Shown: positions 28,710-38,663, counted from the first letter of the stretch. The stretch is 59,892 nucleotides of DNA from an uncultured Pelagibacteraceae bacterium (GCA_902528375.1 CABZSS010000005.1:1-59892); one strand, 5' to 3'. The notes: generated from the letters alone by a model not told the origin. Translations and numbers: made by a program.

Positions 28710-29552
28710 ATGTCAAATATTGAAATCAAAAAAATTGTTAAATCTATTGAGACATCTGACGGAGCGGGAGTAAAACTCAAAAGAAGCATAGGAACACCAG
28801 AGGCGGATTATATTGATCCATTTTTAATGTTAGATGAATTTGGTTCAGAAAATAAAGATGATTATGTTGCAGGTTTTCCACCTCATCCTCACAGAGGTAT
28901 TGAAACAGTTACTTATATGCTTAAAGGAAAATTTGAACATGAGGATAGTACTGGTGCTAATGGAATAATGTCATCAGGAGATGTGCAGTGGATGAAAACT
29001 GGAAGAGGAATAATACATTCTGAAATGCCTGCAATGTCTGATGGTCAATTACTTGGATTTCAACTGTGGATTAATATGCCTGCAAAATTAAAAAAAAATA
29101 AACCTGAATATATTTATATTAAAAATGAGGAGCTTGGAACTTACAGTGATGATGAAAAAGTAATTAAAGTAATTGCTGGAAAGTTCAAAGATGTTGAGGG
29201 TCCAGAAAGAAATCACAACGTTGAACCAATTTATTTTCATATAATTTTAAAGAATGAAAAAGAATTTTCTTGTGATGTTCCAGAGGGACATAATTCATTT
29301 ATTTATTTGCTAAAGGGACAAATTAAAGTTGGTAAAGCTAATCATGAAAAAACAACAGATTCAAATTTGATACTGTTGAAACAAGGTAAAAGTCTTCAAA
29401 TCAAAGCCGAAAAAAAGAGCGAATTTTTGTTTATCGCAGGCAAACCTATCGGAGAGCCAATAGCTAGAGGTGGTCCATTTGTGATGAACACGAAAGCTGA
29501 AATTGTTGAGGCAATAAATGATTACCAAAATGGTACTTTTGCAAAATATTAA
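28710..29552 (+). CDS. Pirin-family bicupin protein
   Basis: 280 aa with two cupin domains. The N-terminal metal site is visible in FPPHPHRGIETVTYMLKG and HSEMPAMSDG, which supply the three His and one Glu seen in pirins. Some bacterial pirins act as quercetinases and others bind regulators, so the function here is open. It is 20 bases after the dehalogenase and directly abuts the quinone reductase. Confidence 0.88.
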   Translation: MSNIEIKKIVKSIETSDGAGVKLKRSIGTPEADYIDPFLMLDEFGSENKDDYVAGFPPHPHRGIETVTYMLKGKFEHEDSTGANGIMSSGDVQWMKTGRGIIHSEMPAMSDGQLLGFQLWINMPAKLKKNKPEYIYIKNEELGTYSDDEKVIKVIAGKFKDVEGPERNHNVEPIYFHIILKNEKEFSCDVPEGHNSFIYLLKGQIKVGKANHEKTTDSNLILLKQGKSLQIKAEKKSEFLFIAGKPIGEPIARGGPFVMNTKAEIVEAINDYQNGTFAKY

Positions 29553-30524
29553 ATGTATTCTATAAACTTTTCAAAAACTGGTGGTCCTGAGGTTTTAAAA
29601 TACGAAAAATTATCTATCTCTGACCCTAAAGATAATGAAGTATTAATAAAGCATTCGGCTATAGGTTTAAACTTTATTGATACATATCATAGATCAGGTC
29701 TATATCCTGTTCCACTTCCATCAGGAATTGGACTTGAAGGTGCAGGGATTATAGAAAAAGTTGGGCCGGGTGTTAAAAATTTTAAAGAGGGTGATAAAGT
29801 TGCCTACGCAGCTGCACCGCTTGGATCATATTCAACACATAGAATTTATCCAACAAAAAATTTAGTAAAAGTACCAGATGGAATAGATCTTGAAACTGTA
29901 GCTTGTTTAATGACTAAGGGTTTAACAACTTTTTATCTTCTACACAAAACTTACCCTGTAAAAAAAGGTCAAACAGTTTTGTTCCACGCCGCTGCAGGTG
30001 GAGTTGGTCAAATTTTTTGTCAATGGGCTAAAAGTTTGGGTTGCAAAGTAATAGGAACAGTTGGATCAGATGAAAAAATCAAACTGGCAAAAAAATTTGG
30101 ATGCGATGAGGTAATTAATTACAATAAAGAAAACTTTAAAGATAAAGTTCTTGAGCTTACTCATAATGTTGGTTTACCCGTAGTCTACGATGGGGTGGGT
30201 AAAAGTACTTTAGAGGACTCATTGGGGTGTTTAAAGATGCGGGGGACAATGGTTTCATTTGGAAATGCATCTGGAAAGTTAGATCCTGTCGATGTTGGGA
30301 AACTTATAGCTCCAAAAGGATTGTATCTTACAAGACCTAGTATCGCACATTACACGTCTACAAGAGAAGAGCTAGACGAAGCATCAAATAAACTTTTTGA
30401 AATTGTTAAATCAGGTTCAGTTAAAGTTGAAATATTTAAAAAATATTCTTTGAAAGATGTATCGATCGCTCATCAGGATTTAGAAGGAAGAAAAATTTTA
30501 GGACCTGCAATATTTACTCCTTAA
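29553..30524 (+). CDS. Zinc-independent NAD(P)H:quinone oxidoreductase (MDR family)
   Basis: 323 aa medium-chain dehydrogenase/reductase without the zinc-binding Cys residues. The NADPH loop HAAAGGVGQIFCQWAK lies near residue 148, preceded by the N-terminal GroES-like domain (GIGLEGAGIIEKVG). The pattern NFIDTYHRSGLYPVPLP is characteristic of QOR-type quinone reductases. It starts at the base after the pirin stop, and its end overlaps the convergent DUF2721 gene by 11 bases. Confidence 0.92.
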   Translation: MYSINFSKTGGPEVLKYEKLSISDPKDNEVLIKHSAIGLNFIDTYHRSGLYPVPLPSGIGLEGAGIIEKVGPGVKNFKEGDKVAYAAAPLGSYSTHRIYPTKNLVKVPDGIDLETVACLMTKGLTTFYLLHKTYPVKKGQTVLFHAAAGGVGQIFCQWAKSLGCKVIGTVGSDEKIKLAKKFGCDEVINYNKENFKDKVLELTHNVGLPVVYDGVGKSTLEDSLGCLKMRGTMVSFGNASGKLDPVDVGKLIAPKGLYLTRPSIAHYTSTREELDEASNKLFEIVKSGSVKVEIFKKYSLKDVSIAHQDLEGRKILGPAIFTP

Positions 30525-30921
30525 ACTGTACATCCATATCTGAAATATGCAATTTAAGAGCTTTTGTAGAAATTTGAATTTCTCTTATAAAAAAAACTAT
30601 AGACACCATCATTGAAAGACAACAAGAACCAAAAATAATTCTTGCTACTAATATTTTATCCAAATAAAGAGCAAAAACAGTAAGCATATTGAATAAAAAA
30701 CCAAAAGCTGAAAACATAATTGTAAGCTTTAAAACACTTATTCTATCATTTAAATTTATTAATTGATTTTTCCATTCAGGTGGAGTGTGCTTTTCAAATA
30801 CATGCTCGTCATGTATTTTTCTTATCAGGTTACTTAATGTATGAAATCTATTACTGTAAACGCCCATTATAAGTGGTATTGCGGGAAACATTAGCGCCGT
30901 GACTGTGTAATCAATATCCAT
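30514..30921 (-). CDS. DUF2721-family membrane protein
   Basis: 135 aa with three hydrophobic helices (around residues 8-20, 63-85 and 90-113). The ALMFPAIPLIMGVYSNRFHTLSNLIR start matches the DUF2721 pattern of an initial helix and a basic amphipathic segment. Function unknown. It faces away from ubiA, with two short palindromes between them. Confidence 0.75.
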   Translation of the reverse strand: MDIDYTVTALMFPAIPLIMGVYSNRFHTLSNLIRKIHDEHVFEKHTPPEWKNQLINLNDRISVLKLTIMFSAFGFLFNMLTVFALYLDKILVARIIFGSCCLSMMVSIVFFIREIQISTKALKLHISDMDVQFKE

Positions 30922-30954
30922 AACGAATCAATTTGATTATGAAACGATGCTTTG

Positions 30955-30972
30955 TTATTTACAAGTAAATAA
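30955..30972. repeat. 18-bp palindrome immediately before ubiA
   Basis: TTATTTAC and GTAAATAA form a perfect 8-bp inverted repeat around a 2-base centre, ending 2 bases before the ubiA ATG at 30975. It occupies the position where a Shine-Dalgarno would be. A second, smaller palindrome AATCAA-T-TTGATT (30926-30938) lies just before the divergent DUF2721 start. They could be operators or, in RNA, a hairpin hiding the ubiA start. AT-rich sequence makes chance palindromes fairly common. Confidence 0.4.
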
Positions 30973-30974
30973 TC

Positions 30975-31841
30975 ATGAAAAATTTTGAGATATTTTTAAG
31001 TCTTACACGATTAAATAAACCAATTGGTTTTATGTTATTATTTTGGCCATGCCTATGGGGTTTAACAATAGCTCACGATTTCTCAGAAAACAATTCAATA
31101 TTCTTTAAATTCTCTTTTTTATTTTTTTTAGGAGCAATATTAATGAGATCAGCTGGTTGTGTAGTGAATGACGTCTTAGACAGAAAAATTGATTTAATGG
31201 TTGAAAGGACAAAAAATAGACCTGTTGCCTCTGGGCAAATATCTGTAAAAAAGGCTTTAATGTTGAGTATGATACTTTGTTTATCTGCTTTTTTTATTTT
31301 AATACAATTCAATCAAAAAACTATAATCTTAGGTTTGGCATCAATGCCCTTTGCTTTTTCTTATCCATTAATGAAAAGGTTTACATATTGGCCTCAATTA
31401 TTTCTCGGATTTACATTTAATTATGGATTGATTATGGCCTGGGTTTCACTAAATGATAATTTGAGCTTCTATCCAATTGTTTTCTATCTAGGGGCCATAT
31501 TTTGGACACTAGGTTACGACACAATCTATGGGTTTCAAGATATTAAAGACGATGAGATTATAGGAGTAAAATCAACATCTATTAAATTTAAAAAAAACCC
31601 AAAAATTTTTATATTTTCATGTTACTTTTTTTTCTACCTATCTCTTATATTTGTTGGATTGTTAATGGCATTTAATAAATTCTATTTTATTTTCTCGCTG
31701 ATACTATTTTTGCAGTTATTTTTTTTTCAAGTTTACTCCTTGAATGTTGATAAACCCGAAGACTGTATTAAAAAGTTTAAAAGTAATAACATTTTAGGCT
31801 TTTTAATTTTTATAAATATCTTAATAGGAAAAATTTTATAG
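30975..31841 (+). CDS. ubiA: 4-hydroxybenzoate polyprenyltransferase
   Basis: 288 aa polytopic membrane enzyme attaching the polyprenyl tail to 4-hydroxybenzoate in ubiquinone synthesis. The first Asp-rich motif is VNDVLDRKIDLMVERT (near residue 65), followed by KNRPVASGQI. The second motif is DTIYGFQDIKDDEIIGVKSTS. N-terminal RLNKPIGFMLLFWPCLWGL is typical of UbiA. It is followed without a gap by an MsbA-like transporter, the start of the lipid A run. Confidence 0.94.
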   Translation: MKNFEIFLSLTRLNKPIGFMLLFWPCLWGLTIAHDFSENNSIFFKFSFLFFLGAILMRSAGCVVNDVLDRKIDLMVERTKNRPVASGQISVKKALMLSMILCLSAFFILIQFNQKTIILGLASMPFAFSYPLMKRFTYWPQLFLGFTFNYGLIMAWVSLNDNLSFYPIVFYLGAIFWTLGYDTIYGFQDIKDDEIIGVKSTSIKFKKNPKIFIFSCYFFFYLSLIFVGLLMAFNKFYFIFSLILFLQLFFFQVYSLNVDKPEDCIKKFKSNNILGFLIFINILIGKIL

Positions 31842-33584
31842 ATGGCAAACATTGAAATATTAAAGAGGTTATATAAAGACTATACAAAAAAGTTCCTACC
31901 TAAAATTTTAATAGCTTTTTTGTTTTCCTTGGTTTTGGCTGGCAGCACATCATCTATTGCTTACTTATTAGATCCAGCAATAGAAAAAATTTTTATTAAT
32001 AAAGATCAAACCTTAATTATAATAATTCCAGTTGTAATAATTATTGCATTTGCAGCAAAGGGAATATCGCTCTATGGGGCAAAAGTAATCATGATAGGTA
32101 TATCTGAAGAAATTCGTAAGACTTTACAAATGGATATGATGAAATCACTAATTAAAGCAGATACAGATTTCATTGAAAAAAAACATACTGGAAAAATCAT
32201 AGTAAATCTTCTTAATGATGTAAATTTTATGACGGGCCTTGTCAGTGTTGCAATTTTAAATTTATTTAAAGACACTTTGACTTTAATTGGTCTTATGTCG
32301 GTTATGTTTTATCAGAATTGGAAATTGTCTATTGTAGCTATTATTATGATACCTCTAGCTAGTTTTTTTGCAAGACTATTAGGTAAAAGAATTTCAAAAG
32401 TAACTACGCAAACGATGGATAAAGCTTCAGAAATTTTTACATATCTAATTGAGATTTTTAAAAATCATAAATTAATAAAAATTTTTCAAAAAGAAACATA
32501 TGAAACTTCAAGAGCGGATAAGGCATTAGAAGGTCATAAGGATAGAGCAAAAAAACTTCAAGAAATTTATGCGAGATCGTCCCCTATAATGGAGGTTTTA
32601 ACAGGTATCATGATCGCAATACTAATATATTACTCTGGAAATTTAATTATAAAAGATGAGCTGGGTATTAACAATTTTTTTTCATTTTTAGCAGCTATGA
32701 TGCTTGCTTACCAGCCAGTAAGATCTCTTGCTACTTTAAATATTACTATCAATCAAGGCTTAGCAGGTGCTAGAAGAATATTGCCAGTTATTGATTTAAA
32801 AGAGAAAATTTTTGAGGATAAAAAATCAGATAATATAAATTTAAAGGATGCAAACATTGAATTTTCAAATGTTAGCTTCAATTATGGTGGGGAAACAAAG
32901 GTAGTTCTCAAAAATATAAATTTAAATATTTCTGGCGGTAAGATGACATCGTTAGTTGGATTAAGCGGTGCAGGAAAATCAACAATTTTAAATTTAATTC
33001 CAAGATTCTATGATCCTACAGATGGTGATATAAAAATTGACAATCAATCAATTTATACAAAAAAACTTTCTTCATTAAGAAAAAACATTTCACTTGTAAG
33101 TCAAGAAACAACTCTCTTCGATGATACTGTGCTTAATAACATTAAATATGCAAATTTAGATGCTACAAATGAGGAAATTACCGAAGCTGCTAAATTATCA
33201 TACTCCTCAGAATTTATAGACAATTTACCAAAAAAAATTAACACTTTTATTGGTGAAAATGGTGTCAGGCTGTCAGGTGGAGAGAAACAAAGAATTTCTA
33301 TCGCTCGAGCAATTTTAAAGAAGAGTAAAATTATTTTGCTTGATGAGGCAACATCTTCTTTAGATGCTGAAACAGAGAACAAAATTCAAGATGCTATAAA
33401 TTTTTTGACCAAAGGAAGAACTACACTTGTGATAGCTCATAGGCTTTCAACAATATTAAATTCTGACAAAATATACGTAATAGATAGCGGTAAAGTCATT
33501 GGTGAAGGAAAACATGAATATCTTTTAAAGAATTCTGAAACTTATAAAAATTTCTACGAAAAACAAATCCAAAAAAATACATGA
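31842..33584 (+). CDS. msbA: MsbA-type lipid exporter, ABC transporter (fused TM-ATPase)
   Basis: 580 aa half-transporter: about six transmembrane helices (residues ~1-320), then an ATPase with Walker A GLSGAGKST (near residue 375), Q-loop SLVSQETTLFDD, signature RLSGGEKQRISIARA, Walker B IILLDEATSSLD and H-loop VIAHRLS. The location ahead of waaA-lpxK and an acyltransferase supports lipid A-core flipping rather than drug efflux. The waaA start overlaps its stop by 4 bases. Confidence 0.88.
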   Translation: MANIEILKRLYKDYTKKFLPKILIAFLFSLVLAGSTSSIAYLLDPAIEKIFINKDQTLIIIIPVVIIIAFAAKGISLYGAKVIMIGISEEIRKTLQMDMMKSLIKADTDFIEKKHTGKIIVNLLNDVNFMTGLVSVAILNLFKDTLTLIGLMSVMFYQNWKLSIVAIIMIPLASFFARLLGKRISKVTTQTMDKASEIFTYLIEIFKNHKLIKIFQKETYETSRADKALEGHKDRAKKLQEIYARSSPIMEVLTGIMIAILIYYSGNLIIKDELGINNFFSFLAAMMLAYQPVRSLATLNITINQGLAGARRILPVIDLKEKIFEDKKSDNINLKDANIEFSNVSFNYGGETKVVLKNINLNISGGKMTSLVGLSGAGKSTILNLIPRFYDPTDGDIKIDNQSIYTKKLSSLRKNISLVSQETTLFDDTVLNNIKYANLDATNEEITEAAKLSYSSEFIDNLPKKINTFIGENGVRLSGGEKQRISIARAILKKSKIILLDEATSSLDAETENKIQDAINFLTKGRTTLVIAHRLSTILNSDKIYVIDSGKVIGEGKHEYLLKNSETYKNFYEKQIQKNT

Positions 33585-34819
33585 GAGTAATCTATAATTT
33601 TTTAGTATATATTGTTTTAATCATCTCTCCATTAATAATCATCTATAGGATATTTAAAAAGAAAGAAAATCCTAAAAGATTTTTAGAGAAGTTTTCTCTA
33701 CAAAAAGAAAAAAGAAAGACGGGTAAATTAATTTGGTTCCATTGCTCAAGTGTTGGTGAACTTTTAAGCATTATTCCATTGATCCAAGAGTTAGAAAAAA
33801 CAAAAAATTTAAAACAAATTTTAGTTACAACCTCGACATTAAGTTCATCAAAAATATTTGAAAAATTTAAATTTAAAAACACTTTGCATCAGTTTTATCC
33901 TTTAGATAATATTTATATAATTAATAATTTCCTGAATTATTGGAAACCATCTTCTGTCGTTTTTGTAGAGTCTGAAATTTGGCCTGCAATGATCTATGAA
34001 TTAAAAAAAAGAAAAATTAAACTTGTATTAATTAATGCGAGAATGAGTAAAAAATCTTTTAAAAGATGGTCATATATAAAATATTTTGGCAAAAATATTC
34101 TTGAAAAATTTGATTTTATATTTCCTCAAAATAAAGAAACATTTTTATATTTTAAAAAATTAGGATTAAAAAAGATTAAGTTTCTTGGGAATCTTAAATT
34201 CATCGATACACACAATGATAAATTTAAGGAGATAAATAAAAAATACTTTAAAAATAAAACAATTTTATGCACAGCTAGTACTCACCACAATGAGGAGGAA
34301 ATTTTTGCTAACCTACATATTAAATATAAAAAAAAGATTCCTAATTTAATAACAATTATTATTCCGAGACATATTGAGAGGACTAGCGAGATTGCGCAAA
34401 TGTTAGATAAGAAAAAATTGATATTTAATAAACATAGTGAAAATAAAAAAAACTTAAAAGATTGTGATGTTTATATAGTTGATAGTTATGGAGAAAATAA
34501 ATCATTTTACAAAATAAGTAATGTTGTCTTTTTGGGTGGCTCTTTAGTTTCAAAAGGAGGGCAAAATCCGTTAGAGGCCTTAAGGTTTGGTTGTAATATT
34601 TTGCATGGAAATTATACTTTTAATTTTAAGGATGTGTACAAAATGCTAGAAAAAGAAAAACTATCCTTAAAAGTTTACAATAGTAAAGATTTAGAAAAAA
34701 AAATACTAATCTTATTTAATAATAAAAAAAATAATTATAATAAAGTTAGAAAGCTAAAAAAAATTGGAAATGTAATCTTAAAGAAAAATTTAACTGAATT
34801 AGAAAAAATTATTTCATGA
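33581..34819 (+). CDS. waaA: 3-deoxy-D-manno-octulosonic acid (Kdo) transferase
   Basis: 412 aa GT30 glycosyltransferase that adds Kdo to lipid A precursor. It has an N-terminal membrane anchor (residues ~4-22). The acceptor-site motif WFHCSSVGEL carries the catalytic Glu, followed by FVESEIWPAMI and NARMSKKSFKRW. The C-terminal CMP-Kdo binding part has TASTHHNEEE and VFLGGSLVSKGGQNPLEA. It overlaps both neighbours by 4 bases (ATGA), showing coupling. Confidence 0.94.
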   Translation: MRVIYNFLVYIVLIISPLIIIYRIFKKKENPKRFLEKFSLQKEKRKTGKLIWFHCSSVGELLSIIPLIQELEKTKNLKQILVTTSTLSSSKIFEKFKFKNTLHQFYPLDNIYIINNFLNYWKPSSVVFVESEIWPAMIYELKKRKIKLVLINARMSKKSFKRWSYIKYFGKNILEKFDFIFPQNKETFLYFKKLGLKKIKFLGNLKFIDTHNDKFKEINKKYFKNKTILCTASTHHNEEEIFANLHIKYKKKIPNLITIIIPRHIERTSEIAQMLDKKKLIFNKHSENKKNLKDCDVYIVDSYGENKSFYKISNVVFLGGSLVSKGGQNPLEALRFGCNILHGNYTFNFKDVYKMLEKEKLSLKVYNSKDLEKKILILFNNKKNNYNKVRKLKKIGNVILKKNLTELEKIIS

Positions 34820-35754
34820 AACTTCATAAACCAAAGTTTTGGGACAATAAAGGAAATATTTCTATACTTTCAATATTATTATTGCCAATATCATTGATAA
34901 CTATAATCAAAAACTATTACGAGGAAAGTAAAATAAAAAAAAACTATTATGATTTTAGAACAATTTGTGTAGGAAACATTTATATTGGTGGAACTGGTAA
35001 AACACCACTTGTAAATAATTTAGCAAGTTATTTTAAAAAAAAATTTAAGACAGTTATTATTAAGAAAAATTATACGTCACATATAGATGAGAAAAAACTT
35101 TTGGAGTCAAAGCATAAAGTAATTTTCGAAAAAACTAGAGAACTATCTTTAGCAAAAGCTGCACAAGAAAAAGCAAAAATTGTGATATTTGATGATGGTT
35201 TACAGGAAAAAACGATTAATTATGACTTAAAAATAGTTTGTTTTAACTCTAATAATTTAGATGGAAATGGACTTGTTATTCCAGCTGGGCCTTTGCGAGA
35301 AAGTTTAAAGAGTATTAAAAGTTACGACATTGTTTTAATTAATGGAAATATTAACAAAGAATCAAAAAATTTTATAAATAAGATTAAAAATATAAATCCG
35401 GATATAAAAATTTTTATGGGTAAGTACACTCCAAAAAATTATTCTAAGTTAAAGAAAAAAAAGTTTCTTGTATTCAGTGGTATAGGTAATCCACACACCT
35501 TTTCTGACACTCTTAAAAGTTTAAAAATAAAATTTTATGAGTATGTAAAATATCCTGATCATTACGAGTATAAAGAATCAGATTTACTGAAATTGAAAGA
35601 ATTAGCTAAACTCAAAAATTGTGAATTGTTAACAACTGAAAAAGATTATTTAAGAATAAAAAAATTATTGAGGAAAAATATTAATTTTTTAAAGGTTGAA
35701 TTATCAATTGATAATGAAAAACAATTTTATAAATATTTAAATCAGAAATTATGA
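34816..35754 (+). CDS. lpxK: Tetraacyldisaccharide 4'-kinase
   Basis: 312 aa inner-membrane kinase that adds the 4' phosphate to lipid A. The N-terminal membrane helix is near residues 18-31. The P-loop is GNIYIGGTGKTPLV (residues ~53-66), with the later IFDDGLQEK motif. In E. coli LpxK the last motif is DDGLQH; here the His is Glu, a small deviation. The following GPLRESL segment is conserved. It sits in the same coupled gene chain as waaA. Confidence 0.92.
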   Translation: MKLHKPKFWDNKGNISILSILLLPISLITIIKNYYEESKIKKNYYDFRTICVGNIYIGGTGKTPLVNNLASYFKKKFKTVIIKKNYTSHIDEKKLLESKHKVIFEKTRELSLAKAAQEKAKIVIFDDGLQEKTINYDLKIVCFNSNNLDGNGLVIPAGPLRESLKSIKSYDIVLINGNINKESKNFINKIKNINPDIKIFMGKYTPKNYSKLKKKKFLVFSGIGNPHTFSDTLKSLKIKFYEYVKYPDHYEYKESDLLKLKELAKLKNCELLTTEKDYLRIKKLLRKNINFLKVELSIDNEKQFYKYLNQKL

Positions 35755-36608
35755 GAATTATAAGATATTTTTTTGAATATATTGCAATTATAATTCTTTT
35801 CAGTTTATTTAAATTACTGGGATATAGAATTGCATCAGAGCTTGGATATTTTCTTGGAAAGACATTTGGACCATTATTTAGATCAAAAAAAATAATTACA
35901 AATAATTTAAATAAATTTGATTCTTCTTTGAGCTCTGAAAAAATAAAAATAATATCCCAGGAAATGTGGGGTAACTATGGAAGGATTTTGTCTGAGTATC
36001 CTTATATTTCAAATTTTAGAAAAGGTGATTTAGATAAATATGTTAAAATTGAAAATGTAGAAAGATTAGAGGAGGTTAAAAAAGGTCAGCCGGTAGTTTT
36101 TGTTTCAGCTCACTTTAGTAACTTTGAGCTTATGGCAATGATAATAGAAAAGGCAGGCATCAACTTATCGGCAATTTATAGGCCTTTAAATAATAAGATG
36201 GTGAATTCAATAATGGAACCCCTTCGTAGAAAATATATTTGTAAAAAACAAATAAAAAAAGGCCTTAACGGAGTCAGGGAAGCTTTAAAATATTTTAAGC
36301 AAGGAATCAGTATTGCAATTATGATAGACCAAAGAGTGAGTGAGGGTCAAAGAATAAATTTTTTTAATTATCCAGCACACACAACAACTATACCAGCACA
36401 ATTTGTAAAGAAATTTGGATGTAAAATTCAACCAGTTCACATAGAAAGGTATGATAAAATTAACTTTAAAATTTCTTTCGATGAGCAAATTACTGTGGAT
36501 GATAATGTAGATGATGCTTTTATTAGTCTTAGACTAAACCAATGGTTAGAAGAAAAAATAAGAAAAAATCCTTCTCAATGGATATGGTCTCACGATAGGT
36601 GGAAATAA
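35751..36608 (+). CDS. Lipid A late acyltransferase (LpxL/HtrB family)
   Basis: 285 aa with an N-terminal membrane helix (residues ~8-24). The acyltransferase H-x4-E motif is at H121-E126 (HFSNFE), preceded by PVVFVSA. The IAIMIDQRV block near residue 185 and the C-terminal NPSQWIWSHDRWK are family signatures. It would add a secondary fatty acid to lipid A. The last gene of the plus-strand lipid A chain; it abuts the convergent DUF2093 gene with no gap. Confidence 0.9.
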   Translation: MRIIRYFFEYIAIIILFSLFKLLGYRIASELGYFLGKTFGPLFRSKKIITNNLNKFDSSLSSEKIKIISQEMWGNYGRILSEYPYISNFRKGDLDKYVKIENVERLEEVKKGQPVVFVSAHFSNFELMAMIIEKAGINLSAIYRPLNNKMVNSIMEPLRRKYICKKQIKKGLNGVREALKYFKQGISIAIMIDQRVSEGQRINFFNYPAHTTTIPAQFVKKFGCKIQPVHIERYDKINFKISFDEQITVDDNVDDAFISLRLNQWLEEKIRKNPSQWIWSHDRWK

Positions 36609-36806
36609 TTAGTCACTTTTTTTCTCTTCTCTTTTTAATTGAGCCTCTTTATAAGAGAAATATGCTTCTTGAAGTCCAACATTCCAATAATTGAGATTTT
36701 GAAGATAAATTTTCTGCTTAGATACCGCACAAATAACATGATCCCCTGGCTCAATTATTTCAAATTTATTTGGTAAGTACTTTAATTTAGCTAATTTATT
36801 TTTCAT
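36609..36806 (-). CDS. DUF2093-family small protein
   Basis: 65 aa, soluble. The conserved pattern KLKYLPNKFEIIEPGDHVICAV, then I-x-L-x-x-L-N-Y-W and a QEAYFSYKEA end, matches the DUF2093 domain, which is largely limited to alphaproteobacteria and typically lies beside lpxK. Function unknown. The compact beta pattern with conserved GD-H/F-V-x-C suggests a small binding domain. Confidence 0.8.
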   Translation of the reverse strand: MKNKLAKLKYLPNKFEIIEPGDHVICAVSKQKIYLQNLNYWNVGLQEAYFSYKEAQLKREEKKSD

Positions 36807-36831
36807 TTTTTAAGTTATAAGATTATTATAG

Positions 36832-38094
36832 ATGAATGTAGGAATTATTGGAAGTGGTGGTAGAGAGCATGCTATTTGCTATATGTTGATTAAATCAAAA
36901 AAAGTTTCCAAAGTTTTTTGTTTTCCTGGTAATGCAGGCACTAGTTCAATTGCTCAGAATGTAAATTTGGATCCTGATAATTTTTCAGAGCTGGAAAAAA
37001 TTTGCATAGAGAGAGAGATAAAACTATTGGTTGTTGGGCCAGAAAAACCTTTAGTAAATGGGATTGTTGATTATTTTAAAGGAAAATCAATTAAAGTATT
37101 TGGTCCAGATAAAATATCTTCAAAACTTGAGGGTTCAAAAATTTTTACTAAGAAAATTTGTCAAAAAAATAACATTCCTACATCAAAGTTCAAAATTTGT
37201 GAAAATTTAAAAGAAACAATAAAATATCTGAAATACAGTCATTATCCCCTTGTTATTAAGGCTGATGGTTTAGCTTCAGGAAAAGGGGTTTATATCTGTA
37301 GAAATTTTGATGATGCAAAAATAGCATCTGAAGAAATTTTTAATGGAAAATTCGGACATGCTGATCAGATTTTAGTTGAAGAATTTTTAAATGGTGAAGA
37401 AATGAGTTATTTTATAGTAACTGATGGAAAAAATTTTAAATTTTTCGGTTCAGCTCAAGACCACAAAAGAGTTGGCGAAGGTGATACAGGTAAAAATACA
37501 GGGGGTATGGGCTGTTACTCTCCATCAAGACTTCTCACTAAAGATTTAGAATTAAAGATTAAAACAAAAATAATCGAACCTACTTTAAATGCAATAAATG
37601 AGAGAGGGGGTGTCTATAAAGGTTTTTTATATGTGGGTTTAATGATTAAAAATAATGATCCCTTTTTAATAGAATTTAACGTAAGAATGGGTGACCCAGA
37701 GTGTCAAACAATCTTGCCAACTCTTAATACCGATTTATTTGATGTGTTAATTTCATGTTGTGACGGTACACTAAATCAAACAAATATCAATTTCTCTAAA
37801 TCAAAAAGTATTTGCGTTGTTTTGTGTTCAAAAGGTTATCCAGAAAAATTTGAAAATAATATTAAAATAAAAAATTTACAGCAAATAAATCTACTTAAAA
37901 ACCAAAATATTTTCCATGCTGGTACATTAAAAACAAAAACTGGTATAATTTCAAATGGTGGAAGAGTATTAAACTTTGTTTCAACCTCAGATAATTTTTC
38001 AAAATGTAGAGACGAGGCAATTAATTTGATAAAAAGATTAAATTGGGGGAACGGCTACTTTAGAAGAGATATTGGTCATAAGGTAATTAAGTAA
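36832..38094 (+). CDS. purD: Phosphoribosylamine-glycine ligase (GAR synthetase)
   Basis: 420 aa ATP-grasp enzyme of purine synthesis. It begins with GIIGSGGREHAI, has LVVGPEKPLVNGI, the ATP-grasp KADGLASGKGVYIC region near residue 144, and the metal-binding FNVRMGDPECQTILP. Length is normal. Its stop shares one base with the rsmD start (TAATG). Confidence 0.97.
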   Translation: MNVGIIGSGGREHAICYMLIKSKKVSKVFCFPGNAGTSSIAQNVNLDPDNFSELEKICIEREIKLLVVGPEKPLVNGIVDYFKGKSIKVFGPDKISSKLEGSKIFTKKICQKNNIPTSKFKICENLKETIKYLKYSHYPLVIKADGLASGKGVYICRNFDDAKIASEEIFNGKFGHADQILVEEFLNGEEMSYFIVTDGKNFKFFGSAQDHKRVGEGDTGKNTGGMGCYSPSRLLTKDLELKIKTKIIEPTLNAINERGGVYKGFLYVGLMIKNNDPFLIEFNVRMGDPECQTILPTLNTDLFDVLISCCDGTLNQTNINFSKSKSICVVLCSKGYPEKFENNIKIKNLQQINLLKNQNIFHAGTLKTKTGIISNGGRVLNFVSTSDNFSKCRDEAINLIKRLNWGNGYFRRDIGHKVIK

Positions 38095-38663
38095 TGAGAA
38101 TAATTTCAGGCTCAAATAAAGGTAAAAAACTAATTATGCCCAATGATAAAACGACGAGGCCTTTAAAAGATATAGCCAAAGAATCAATTTTCAATATATT
38201 GACTCACGCCAAATATATAAATTTCCATATCAAAGATAGCAGAGTTTTGGATTTATTTTCTGGAATTGGATCGTTTGGATTAGAGTGTATCTCTAGAGGC
38301 TCAAAATTTGTTTTTTTTCTTGAAAATTATCCTCCAGTTTTGGAAATTTTAAAAATTAATATTTCAAATCTTAATTACGAAAATAAATCAAAAGTAATAG
38401 ATATTGATGCATTTAGAATAAATAATAGTATATTTAAGGATGATGAAAAATTTCAGATAATTTTTTGTGATCCGCCTTATAAAGAAAAAAAAATAGCATT
38501 ATTAATAGAAAATATTATTGAAATGAATATTTTAAAAAAAAATGGAATAATTATTATTCATAGAAAAAAAGGTGATTTAGATACTTATCCAAATAAGTTT
38601 AAAATAATTGATAAAAAGAATTATGGTTTATCAACTTTCGTTTTTGGGAGAAAATCTAACTAA
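38094..38663 (+). CDS. rsmD: 16S rRNA m2G966 methyltransferase
   Basis: 189 aa. It has the family start MRIISGSNKGKKL, the TRPLKDIAKESIFNIL motif, the AdoMet-binding DLFSGIGSFGLECISRGS and the catalytic FCDPPYK. Normal length. Coupled to purD; its 3' end overlaps the convergent pgi gene by 8 bases. Confidence 0.94.
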   Translation: MRIISGSNKGKKLIMPNDKTTRPLKDIAKESIFNILTHAKYINFHIKDSRVLDLFSGIGSFGLECISRGSKFVFFLENYPPVLEILKINISNLNYENKSKVIDIDAFRINNSIFKDDEKFQIIFCDPPYKEKKIALLIENIIEMNILKKNGIIIIHRKKGDLDTYPNKFKIIDKKNYGLSTFVFGRKSN

